The notes under the pieces were generated by a model, which worked only from the letters and a program-made list of their open reading frames with translations, did no database searches and was not told the DNA's origin. The translations under genes were made by a program, and so were the position numbers. Shown one piece after another: positions 1 to 5,681 of a stretch of 6,254 nucleotides of DNA (within the stretch, counting starts at the first letter, position 1; each line of letters opens with the position of its first letter). Where the stretch lies: NCBI GenBank assembly GCA_003456765.1, contig DMOT01000318.1, positions 1 to 6,254 of the forward strand. The letters are read 5' to 3'. Origin of the DNA: Bacillota bacterium. Its GTDB lineage: Bacteria > Bacillota > DTU025.

Positions 1-124
1 GTTGCTGGCACCATCCCCGAACCTTCGAGGCGCATCAGACAGCTTCCCTGAAGGCTCCGGCTATGAGCCAGGCTTCGAGCCCGCCGGCAGACACCTGGTC
101 AGGTGCCACATGTCACACGACTAG
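1..124 (+). CDS. C-terminal end of an upstream gene, possibly an oligopeptide ABC-transporter ATPase (5' end outside window)
   Basis: A reading frame enters from the left edge (first full codon at 2) and stays open for 40 codons to a TAG at 122-124. The visible tail ends EPAGRHLVRCHMSHD. A terminal 'hydrophobic-x-R-C-H/W' motif after a short proline-rich stretch is typical of the C-terminal extension of OppD/DppD/OppF-type peptide-transporter ATPases, where it supplies the last conserved cysteine. That is a family comparison from memory, not a database match. No ATPase motif falls inside the window, so the assignment is tentative. The stop lies 10 to 22 bases before the possible starts of the next plus-strand gene, and the ribosome binding site of that gene overlaps this stop, which suggests one operon. 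It could also be the end of an unrelated protein. Confidence 0.5.
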   Translation, partial: LLAPSPNLRGASDSFPEGSGYEPGFEPAGRHLVRCHMSHD

Positions 125-145
125 GGCAAAAGGTTGTGGTTGCAG

Positions 146-943
146 ATGAGACAATTGGTTCCAATTCGGGTCAGGCCAAGCCGCGCCCGCTTTGCATGGA
201 TCGCAGTAATGGCGGTTGCACTGTGGACGATTGGGGGGCCACCCATCATTGCCACAGGCTCCGGCAATGGCACCCATGAACAACTAGAAGCAGCAGAAAA
301 TGTGCTGGCCAGGATGCTGGAGGCCCAGGAGAACCTGACAAGCTTCGACCTCCCTGCGACAGCTCGGGTGTACGTAGGCGGCCGCAAAGTCCTGACCGCG
401 AGCATTCGGGTGTCAGCCTCCCGGCCAAACCATGTGGCAGTTAGATGGCTGGGCATGACTATCCACCCCAGAAAGGGCTTGATATTCGTAGACCCCGAAC
501 AGTTTGTCTCCGGGGACTACACACTTGCAGTCCTGGCGAGCCCGGACTGCTTGCAAAATGCCACGCAACCGACCTCCAACCCGGAGGCACAGCTGGGAAA
601 GAAGATCCGGCCTGGCGGGGAAGACAGCAAGAACGCCAACAGGTGGATTGTGTCGGCAGTCTCCGTTCCCGGGTCAGCCTGCCCCCTCAGATGGACGCTG
701 TATGTTGACCCTGACACATGGCTCATTGTCAGAGCCGAAGTGATCACTCCAGACTCTGATAGATGCGTCATTGAAGCCAAATACAGGCAGGCTGGCTACC
801 GCAGGTGGGAACCGCTCTCTGTTTATGCAGAGGGCAGCCTCGTGCTTCAGGAATTCCTTCCCGACTTTCTTGCGAGCTTGATCCTTGGCCATGCAACGCA
901 AGGGACCCCCGCCTGTGTACATCTGGAGTTTTCAACGGGATAA
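146..943 (+). CDS. secreted or membrane-anchored protein, LolA/RseB-like appearance
   Basis: This encodes about 265 residues with no firm name. The N-terminus is basic (RVRPSRAR) and is followed by a hydrophobic segment, about residues 17-36 from the ATG, consistent with a signal peptide or single membrane anchor, so the rest should lie outside the membrane. The mature part begins with a helix (about residues 43-65, AAENVLARMLEAQENLTSF), then alternating short beta-type segments including WTLYVDPDTWLIVRAEV. A helix followed by such strands with a 'dp-T-x-L-i-v-R' turn recalls the LolA/RseB lipoprotein-carrier fold; this is inference. Four cysteines (about residues 135, 179, 207 and 257) follow the hydrophobic segment and could form disulfides. 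Start choice is uncertain: TTG at 134 (AGGG 7 bases upstream), TTG at 140 (AAAAGG 6 bases upstream) and ATG at 146 are all in frame. The gene is probably co-transcribed with the partial gene before it. Confidence 0.75.
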   Translation: MRQLVPIRVRPSRARFAWIAVMAVALWTIGGPPIIATGSGNGTHEQLEAAENVLARMLEAQENLTSFDLPATARVYVGGRKVLTASIRVSASRPNHVAVRWLGMTIHPRKGLIFVDPEQFVSGDYTLAVLASPDCLQNATQPTSNPEAQLGKKIRPGGEDSKNANRWIVSAVSVPGSACPLRWTLYVDPDTWLIVRAEVITPDSDRCVIEAKYRQAGYRRWEPLSVYAEGSLVLQEFLPDFLASLILGHATQGTPACVHLEFSTG

Positions 944-1186
944 GCTTAAGAAGCGTAGATACGAGGGAAAGCTACGCTCGAAGACACCCTTTACTCATCT
1001 TCCGCATGCAACATATACCATATGCCAGGTGGCTTATTTCTGCATGGCCAATCACGCAGGATATCGGAAATCTTTGATGCTAGCATACGGCTGACGCCGT
1101 GGGCTGGTGCTCCGCATACTTGTTACGCCATGCGCTCGGAGAGTTTGGGATGGGGACTTGAGGATGAAGGGCGAAGACCCAGCCAA

Positions 1187-1264
1187 ATGGCCCATGTTGG
1201 GTCAAATTTCAAGGAAATGGCCCAGGGTGGGCCACTTTGCGAAAACATGGCCCACAGTGGGTCA
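1187..1264. repeat. three 18-base imperfect palindromes with a 30-base period
   Basis: Units lie at 1187-1204, 1217-1234 and 1247-1264. Each reads ATGGCCCA, three variable bases (TGT, GGG or CAG starting one base later in the dyad), then GGG(T/C)CA. Within each unit the 7-base arms TGGCCCA and TGGG(T/C)CA are inverted copies separated by 3 bases. The starts are exactly 30 bases apart and the 12-base spacers differ in sequence. Repeated TGGCCCA/TGGGTCA boxes of this kind recall the multiple terminal repeats bound by transposase at ends of IS21-family elements, but no IstA or IstB fragment is present. An array of operator sites for a dimeric regulator is the alternative. Confidence 0.75.
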
Positions 1265-1367
1265 TTCTGCTCCCTTCCGCAATAAGGTCATCTCCCAGAA
1301 TACCTGGATTCCACATCTTACATGCGGAATGTGGGCTATTATTCTTGTATCCCAGACAACCAGCAAA

Positions 1368-1392
1368 GCCCGGATGCCTCAAGCAGCCGGGC
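1368..1392 (-). terminator. probable transcription terminator hairpin downstream of HU
   Basis: The arms GCCCGG (1368-1373) and CCGGGC (1387-1392) enclose, after one mismatch, a further 3-base stem TGC/GCA with a 5-base loop. On the minus strand the hairpin begins about 35 bases after the HU stop and is followed by TTTGCTGGTT, a short and imperfect T tract. The position and stem fit an intrinsic terminator for hbs; the weak T tract keeps this uncertain. It could also stop plus-strand transcripts, although there the following bases are not T-rich. Confidence 0.5.
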
Positions 1393-1427
1393 CTTCGCCT
1401 TACCGCCCGAACGCACCTGGCGCAATT

Positions 1428-1700
1428 TTAGAGTACCGACTCTTTCAACTCTTTACCTGCCCGGAAGACCGGGACGTTCCTGGCCGGAATCCGTATCTCC
1501 TCCATAGTCTTGGGGTTCCTTCCTACCCTGGCTTCTCTTCTTTTCACTTCGAAGCTGCCAAAGCCTACAAGTTGAACCTTCTCTCCTGCCCTGAGCTGTT
1601 CTTTTATGGTCTCTAGAATCGCATCGATGGTTCTTGAAGTATCCTTCTTCGTCAGCCCAGTCTTGCTGGCCACCGAATCAACAAGGTCTGACTTGGTCAT
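1428..1700 (-). CDS. hbs: HU-type DNA-binding protein
   Basis: A 90-residue histone-like protein of normal HU length. The N-terminal dimerisation helices (about residues 3-40, beginning MTKSDLVDSVASKTGLTKKD) are followed by the family signature VGFGSFEVKRREARVGRNP at about 45-63, containing Pro63, the residue that intercalates into DNA in HU proteins, and the C-terminal strand and helix IPARNVPVFRAGKELKESV. HU dimers bend and compact DNA without strong sequence preference. The ATG at 1700 was chosen over an in-frame ATG at 1784 because it gives the exact family length and is preceded by AAGGGGG at an 8-base spacing; the extra 28 residues of the longer form resemble no HU. Position 66 is Met where many homologues have Gly (NPKT-M-EE). 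It lies directly downstream of spoIVA, as in Bacillus, across a 216-base gap, so it probably also has its own promoter, though I found no convincing one. Confidence 0.97.
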   Translation of the reverse strand: MTKSDLVDSVASKTGLTKKDTSRTIDAILETIKEQLRAGEKVQLVGFGSFEVKRREARVGRNPKTMEEIRIPARNVPVFRAGKELKESVL

Positions 1701-1844
1701 GTCCTCAGCCCCCTTCCACCAGTATGTTTTCCCGCGACTTGAGCCTTTATTACTTCCGCCCCAAGGGGTTTCGAAAATGGCCACGCCAAACAGACAACAA
1801 GAGGTTCGTGCCAGCCCCGTTCATGCTGATACAGCCAAATGGCG

Positions 1845-1916
1845 CCGCGAGACTGTAGCGTAGCTGCCGCGCGGCTTGCCGCCTACGGCCTTCGGCATAG
1901 CTAGCACAGCTCGCGG
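1845..1916. repeat. GC-rich interleaved inverted repeat just after spoIVA stop
   Basis: The outer arms CCGCGAG (1845-1851) and CTCGCGG (1910-1916) are perfect inverted copies. Moving inward, CTGT (1853-1856) pairs with ACAG (1906-1909), GC with GC, TAGCT (1861-1865) with AGCTA (1899-1903), and GCC (1866-1868, sharing one base choice) with GGC (1894-1896), with single-base bulges. The core holds a small hairpin GCGG-CTTG-CCGC (1871-1882) and an alternative GCC-TTC-GGC (1888-1896). The right arm ends one base before the spoIVA stop codon on the minus strand. There is no T tract, so it is not a typical intrinsic terminator; a REP-like palindromic element or a transcript-stabilising structure are possible. 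Confidence 0.65.
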
Positions 1917-3395
1917 CTATAGCACGATGCAAATCAGGCCGCCACTGCCTTCGTTCACGATCTTCTGCAAGGTCTCCTGAAGCTTTTCCTGGGCATGAAC
2001 GGGCATATGCGCCAGTTTTGCCTCAATCCCCTCGCGTATCAAGTCTTGCATCGACCTTCCCAGGAACTCGGTCTCCCATATCTTCGACGGATTCTCTGCG
2101 AAGTCTTCCGCTATCTGCTCCGCAAACTCCTCACTCTGTTTCTCAGTCCCCATGAGCGGAGTCACTTCTGTTTTTATGTCCGCCCTTATCATGTGGATTG
2201 AAGGTGCCATAGCCTTGAGCCTGACCCCGCACCGATTGCCTTGCCTGATTATGTCAGGCTCTGCGAAGTAGATCTCTTCGAGAAATGGCGTGACTATGCC
2301 GTAGCCCGTCGCCTTTACCTGTTCAAGCGCAACCGCAACTTTGTCGTACTCCCGCTTCGCAAAAGTCAAGTCTCGCATCATCCTTATTACATCGGAGTCA
2401 CCCGCTACCTGCAACCCACTCATCTCAGATATCACAGCGTAGAAGAGAGCCTTGGGAGCTGTCACTTCCATCCATACTCTGCCCGTTCCCATATCTAGCA
2501 GGGTTACTGTCGCCGACTCAGTATTCTTGGCCGTCCCGAGAATCTGTACGGCCGTGGAGACATCACGAACCTTGTCAATGGCGCTAACCGCCTCCTGCAC
2601 AGCATAGACGAAGCTCATGCGGACGGGATGAGACTCCTCAAGCTCCATAACCCACTCAGGCATCCGCACACTGATTTCACGTACTGGAAACTCGTACAGC
2701 ACGCCACCGAGAACCTGCATGATATCGGCGGTAGACATGTTGAGACAATCCACCGGTATTACCGGTACGTCGTAGTTGCGTGCCAGGGCCTCACCAAGCG
2801 TTCGCGTGGATTCAGCTTCAGGATGTGTGGAATTCAACACGACGATAAACGGCTTGCCCAGCTCCTTCAGTTCCGCTACGACCCTCCGCTCCGCGTCGAT
2901 GTAGGCTTCCCTCTGGATCTCAGTGATCGAACCATCGGTTATTACCACCAGGCCAATAGTAGAATGCTCTTGGATTACCTTCTCCGTGCCAATCTCTGCT
3001 GCCCTTTGAAAAGAAATCTCCTCTTCGTGCCAGGGGGTCCGCACCATTCTGGGAGCATCAGCCTCTTCATACCCCAGTGCGCCGGGGACCGAATAACCCA
3101 CACAGTCCACCATTCTGACGGCCACCTTTATGTTCTCCCCCAGCGTGATCTCTACCGCCTCGCCCGGGACGAACTTGGGCTCAGTCGTCATGATGGTCTT
3201 TCCGGCGCCGCTTTGGGGCAGCTCATCGCGGGTGCGCTCCTTCTCATAGGCGTCCTTCATGTTCGGCAGAACGACGAGATCCATGAACCTAGATATGAAG
3301 GTAGACTTGCCCGTCCTTACCGGACCGACGACGCCTATGTACACGTCTCCCCCCGTGCGTTCCGCAATGTGCCGGAAGATATCAAACTTCTCCAT
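1917..3395 (-). CDS. spoIVA: stage IV sporulation protein A, spore coat morphogenetic ATPase
   Basis: This is a full-length SpoIVA of 492 residues, the same length as in Bacillus subtilis. SpoIVA is made in the mother cell, binds the forespore surface through the small protein SpoVM and polymerises, using ATP hydrolysis, into the basement layer on which the coat is built. The N-terminus MEKFDIFRHIAERTGGDVYI is highly characteristic. The P-loop GPVRTGKS lies at residues 24-31 (Lys30), paired threonines at 70-71 and MVDCVGY with Asp97 as the Walker B-like motif, all at the positions known in the family. The end, GSGGLICIVL, matches the conserved C-terminus that contacts the membrane and SpoVM. 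The ATG at 3395 was preferred to the in-frame ATG at 3440 because it matches the family start and has AGGGAGGG 7 bases upstream. hbs follows downstream; a YprB-like gene lies 125 bases upstream. Mother-cell (sigma-E) control is expected from the family, but no complete promoter was identified. Confidence 0.98.
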   Translation of the reverse strand: MEKFDIFRHIAERTGGDVYIGVVGPVRTGKSTFISRFMDLVVLPNMKDAYEKERTRDELPQSGAGKTIMTTEPKFVPGEAVEITLGENIKVAVRMVDCVGYSVPGALGYEEADAPRMVRTPWHEEEISFQRAAEIGTEKVIQEHSTIGLVVITDGSITEIQREAYIDAERRVVAELKELGKPFIVVLNSTHPEAESTRTLGEALARNYDVPVIPVDCLNMSTADIMQVLGGVLYEFPVREISVRMPEWVMELEESHPVRMSFVYAVQEAVSAIDKVRDVSTAVQILGTAKNTESATVTLLDMGTGRVWMEVTAPKALFYAVISEMSGLQVAGDSDVIRMMRDLTFAKREYDKVAVALEQVKATGYGIVTPFLEEIYFAEPDIIRQGNRCGVRLKAMAPSIHMIRADIKTEVTPLMGTEKQSEEFAEQIAEDFAENPSKIWETEFLGRSMQDLIREGIEAKLAHMPVHAQEKLQETLQKIVNEGSGGLICIVL

Positions 3396-3402
3396 CCACT
3401 CG

Positions 3403-3410
3403 CCCTCCCT
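3403..3410 (-). promoter_or_regulatory. ribosome binding site of spoIVA
   Basis: AGGGAGGG on the minus strand stands 7 bases before the ATG at 3393-3395. It supports this start against the longer in-frame form beginning at 3440, whose own upstream region lacks a comparable site. Confidence 0.75.
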
Positions 3411-3422
3411 CGCATCGAGTCC

Positions 3423-3444
3423 GGGTGGAGGCGGCCTCACACCC
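3423..3444 (-). other. hairpin in the leader of spoIVA
   Basis: GGGTG (3423-3427) and GAGG (3428-3431) pair with CCTC (3435-3438) and CACCC (3440-3444), leaving a 3-base loop and a single bulged base at 3439. The nine-pair stem lies 12 bases upstream of the spoIVA ribosome binding site. No T tract follows, so it is not a normal intrinsic terminator. It could separate the upstream transcript from spoIVA, stabilise the message, or be without function. Confidence 0.45.
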
Positions 3445-3520
3445 CCACAGGATGCACGTTGGGTTGTACCTGCTCTTAGACGCTACATCTATATGACACT
3501 CGGGACGAATTATGCACCAT

Positions 3521-4372
3521 TCAGATGAGCAGAGGAAGGAGGTCAACCATGGCGATGAGGTCGAGCTCATTGTGGTCAAGCACTGGAAGGATAGTATCTA
3601 CATCGCCGGTTTTGACCCAGTGGTTGTAAAGGTCAGGTATGAGGAAACCGGGGATGTCTCCGTCTCTGGGACAATCAAGAACCATTGTCTGTATTGTGGA
3701 AAGGCGGCAGTTGGGTAACGCCAGCGAGAACTTCCGCCTGGCCGGGGGGCAGAGATCTATCACGGAAGTCTGTGGAGCGTCATCCCTTCCGTAGTATGCC
3801 AGGCGCCTGCGTATGAAGGGCATATCAAACCTTTTGCCGTTGTACGTGACGACCGCGCGCGCACCATCGAGCCTTGTCAGAGTCTCCTCCAGCACCGCAG
3901 GCTCTTCTTCATATTCCCTTGCGAAAAGCTGATGCAAGACGAGCCCCTGCTCTGACGGAATAATCATCCCTACCATGAACAGGGCTGAAGTGCTGGAGAG
4001 GCCGGTAGTCTCAATGTCAAGAAAGACGACTTCATTCGGGGCGCAAAGCGCAAGGAGATCCAGATCCGGCACTCCGAAGCTTGAGAGCCCTCGTGCATCG
4101 GCGCGTTCAAGGGCTTCCACAACAGCGCACGCCCCCTGCCCCCATCTCTCGTGCGCGAGAAGGTCAAAAAGGGTTCTGTACCCGTCCCTTTTGAGCTCTC
4201 CTTCCCTAACAGGGCCTATCCCGTACACCAGTTGAAGATTGCTGGCGATGCGGAAGATGGCGGTGCGAGCCGGGGCAATCGGGGCCAAAGCCTCTGCTTC
4301 CATCTCCTTCTCTATTCCAATACACGAACCAGAGGAGTTCGTGACTACAGCGCCTCGGGGAAAATCATGCAA
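3521..4372 (-). CDS. YprB-like RNase H-fold (DEDDh-type) exonuclease with helix-hairpin-helix region
   Basis: A 283-residue protein of the YprB ribonuclease-H-like family, predicted to degrade nucleic acid from an end with two metal ions. A helix-hairpin-helix-like stretch (about residues 47-73, YGIGPVREGELKRDGYRTLFDL) precedes the nuclease domain. Nuclease motifs are FLDIETTGLS (Asp119, Glu121), TYNGKRFDMPFI (Asp183), the family-typical DIPGFLIPDLYNHWVKTGD (about 239-257) and LDHNELDLIAM (His267, Asp271), a complete DEDD set with an HN pair in the last motif. It is shorter than Bacillus YprB (about 413 residues), lacking a C-terminal extension. The start is a TTG supported by GGAGGG 9 bases upstream that directly follows the TGA of the DUF4139 gene, so translation is probably coupled. 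An ATG at residue 24 is a less likely start. The substrate, RNA or DNA, cannot be told from sequence. Confidence 0.9.
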   Translation of the reverse strand: MHDFPRGAVVTNSSGSCIGIEKEMEAEALAPIAPARTAIFRIASNLQLVYGIGPVREGELKRDGYRTLFDLLAHERWGQGACAVVEALERADARGLSSFGVPDLDLLALCAPNEVVFLDIETTGLSSTSALFMVGMIIPSEQGLVLHQLFAREYEEEPAVLEETLTRLDGARAVVTYNGKRFDMPFIRRRLAYYGRDDAPQTSVIDLCPPARRKFSLALPNCRLSTIQTMVLDCPRDGDIPGFLIPDLYNHWVKTGDVDTILPVLDHNELDLIAMVDLLPLLI

Positions 4373-4381
4373 GCCAAACCG

Positions 4382-4387
4382 CCCTCC
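4382..4387 (-). promoter_or_regulatory. ribosome binding site that sets the TTG start of the YprB-like gene
   Basis: GGAGGG on the minus strand immediately follows the TGA stop (4388-4390) of the DUF4139 gene and lies 9 bases before the TTG at 4370-4372. The frame is closed upstream by a TGA at the same place, so no other start with this site exists. The arrangement suggests that ribosomes finishing the first gene restart on the second. Confidence 0.75.
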
Positions 4388-5626
4388 TCAAAGTGTATAC
4401 CGCACTCTAAAGAGGATATTGGCCTGCCCGCCTGCAGGCACAGTCACAATAAGATGAGCGCGCCCGGAAACAAAGGTTGGAGCAGGCGTGTTGCTCTGGA
4501 GTATGCTCCACTGCCCGGGGAACTCTTCGATATCGATAACGACAGCTTCAGCTGTGCCGGCATTGACTATCCTCACCTGGTAAGCCTCTTCCCAGCTGCT
4601 CGTACCGACTTTGCGATGGTCAGTGCGGCTCCGCACCGCCGTCAGCGACGTGGACGGTCCCAGTCTTGCTATGACAGTAGCATCACTTGGGCATGGAGAG
4701 AGAATATCCTCGCCAAGGAAGAATGTCGCCCCGTCCTGGGATCGACTGAAGACGGATAAGCGTCCCCCCGGAAGTGGGCTGCTGAGCCCGCTTTCGCTTG
4801 ACGTTGAAAACTCCAGGCCCACCATGACCGGGCTCTCATCAATTGCCAATGCAAGGGAATCGGATGCTGCCGCCACCGGCTTGCCCCAACCGACCATGTA
4901 GACCAGGCGTGCAGGCACCTGGGAGCCGCCCGCGAATCTGATGTTCCGCTGTAAGCCTGCCGGAATGGGCTCGGGAGAGTCTATGGTCGCAACTGTGCTT
5001 CCCAGAGCCATGTCCCCCACAAATCCGGGCCTCGCGCTCAGAATATTGCCCGGTCCCGCTGCAAGAACCAGCCTTGAGGGTGCAAGGTCGCGATCTGTAT
5101 CATTTCGAATCGAATACCATGCCCAAATCTGGGCAGTGTCTTTTCCTGCTTCAAGCGTGGTGTTGTAGGACGCACTCCACGAGACCCCTGAAAACGGGTA
5201 GACGGCAGTAAAGACGGCATGAGCTGCCGTTTCAACCTCTACATCAAACACCAATTCGCCTGAATCCCTGTCCATCGCTGCAGATGCGACCCTAAATGGC
5301 ACCGTTCCGCTCAAGAGTTCAGCCCCGCCGCAATCAGCTGTGCTTGGAACGCCCGGCACTACCACCTTGTTCATGCCTGCCTCAAGGTCCATTTCCACTC
5401 GGCACGTGGCCACCGCAGGACCGGATTCCTGCACGACGAGGAAATCTAGAGTAGAAGAGCTCTCTGCCTCCTGGGATTGGTCAGGGTTCCGGAGCTCAAG
5501 AGTGCCCGGCAGGGTTTCCGTCGCCCACACCGTGTTCGCGGATGACGGCACTGCCCAGAGGACCGCCATGATGCAAAGAGAGGAAAGTGCGCACATACAG
5601 ATGTGCCGCATCCTTGTAGACAACAT
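4388..5626 (-). CDS. secreted DUF4139-domain protein
   Basis: This encodes 412 residues from the ATG at 5626. The N-terminus is a good signal peptide: basic start (MLSTRMRH), hydrophobic core ICMCALSSLCIMAVLWAV and a likely cleavage near PSSA-N (about residue 30). The mature protein is beta-rich and carries the hallmarks of the DUF4139 family: GVSWSASYNTTLEAG (about 147-161), YSIRNDTDRDLAPSRLVLAAG (about 171-191), the PGGRLSVFSRSQDGATFFLGED stretch (about 286-307) and, at the end, YQVRIVNAGTAEAVVIDIEE with a closing VPAGGQANILFRVRY. Larger members often have an N-terminal coiled coil, absent here. Molecular function in this family is not established; an extracellular or envelope role is inferred from the signal peptide. 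GGAGG lies 11 bases before the ATG; a TTG at 5644 would overlap it and is rejected. The gene overlaps the ribosome binding region of the YprB-like gene downstream and follows a PLP-enzyme gene by 55 bases. Confidence 0.85.
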   Translation of the reverse strand: MLSTRMRHICMCALSSLCIMAVLWAVPSSANTVWATETLPGTLELRNPDQSQEAESSSTLDFLVVQESGPAVATCRVEMDLEAGMNKVVVPGVPSTADCGGAELLSGTVPFRVASAAMDRDSGELVFDVEVETAAHAVFTAVYPFSGVSWSASYNTTLEAGKDTAQIWAWYSIRNDTDRDLAPSRLVLAAGPGNILSARPGFVGDMALGSTVATIDSPEPIPAGLQRNIRFAGGSQVPARLVYMVGWGKPVAAASDSLALAIDESPVMVGLEFSTSSESGLSSPLPGGRLSVFSRSQDGATFFLGEDILSPCPSDATVIARLGPSTSLTAVRSRTDHRKVGTSSWEEAYQVRIVNAGTAEAVVIDIEEFPGQWSILQSNTPAPTFVSGRAHLIVTVPAGGQANILFRVRYTL

Positions 5627-5681
5627 GATAGACTCAACCTCCAAATGCCTAGTGCCAGAGTACGCGCAGGCCGTTTTGCTA

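Larger units (their letters stand above)
944..1427. other. non-coding interval between convergent genes
   Basis: This 484-base stretch separates the end of the plus-strand LolA-like gene from the end of the minus-strand HU gene. Several frames are open on the plus strand, but their translations are low in ordered character, lack convincing ribosome binding sites and run into the antisense of HU. It holds a weak 7-base stem (952-958 with 972-978), a 5-base stem (1087-1091 with 1096-1100), the three-fold palindrome array at 1187-1264, an inverted copy pair of TTCCGCATG (1000-1008 and 1321-1329) and a stronger hairpin at 1368-1392. No transposase, tRNA or other RNA gene was recognised. Confidence 0.7.

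Noticed and set aside
952..978. Hairpin AGCGTAG/CTACGCT as a terminator for the LolA-like gene
   Set aside because: The stem is only 7 pairs with a 13-base loop and there is no T tract after it, so it does not meet the usual form of an intrinsic terminator.
944..1427. CRISPR array suggested by regularly spaced repeats
   Set aside because: Only three imperfect 18-base units with 12-base spacers are present; repeats and spacers are too short and there are no cas genes in the window.
1107..1616. A 169-codon plus-strand open frame running from the non-coding interval into hbs
   Set aside because: Its second half is antisense to HU, and its first half is the translation of the 30-base-period palindromes, giving repeated WP and GH residues rather than a protein-like sequence.
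1701..1784. N-terminal extension of HU by 28 residues from an upstream ATG
   Set aside because: The extension is unlike any HU N-terminus, while the internal ATG at 1700 has a good ribosome binding site and gives the standard 90-residue protein.
2628..3479. A 283-codon plus-strand open frame opposite spoIVA
   Set aside because: It lies almost entirely antisense to the unmistakable spoIVA coding sequence, and its translation is rich in His, Arg and Tyr in the way of an antisense shadow, with no recognisable motif.
4151..4759. A 202-codon plus-strand open frame across the DUF4139/YprB-like junction
   Set aside because: It is antisense to two well-supported genes and has no family-like motif or convincing ribosome binding site.
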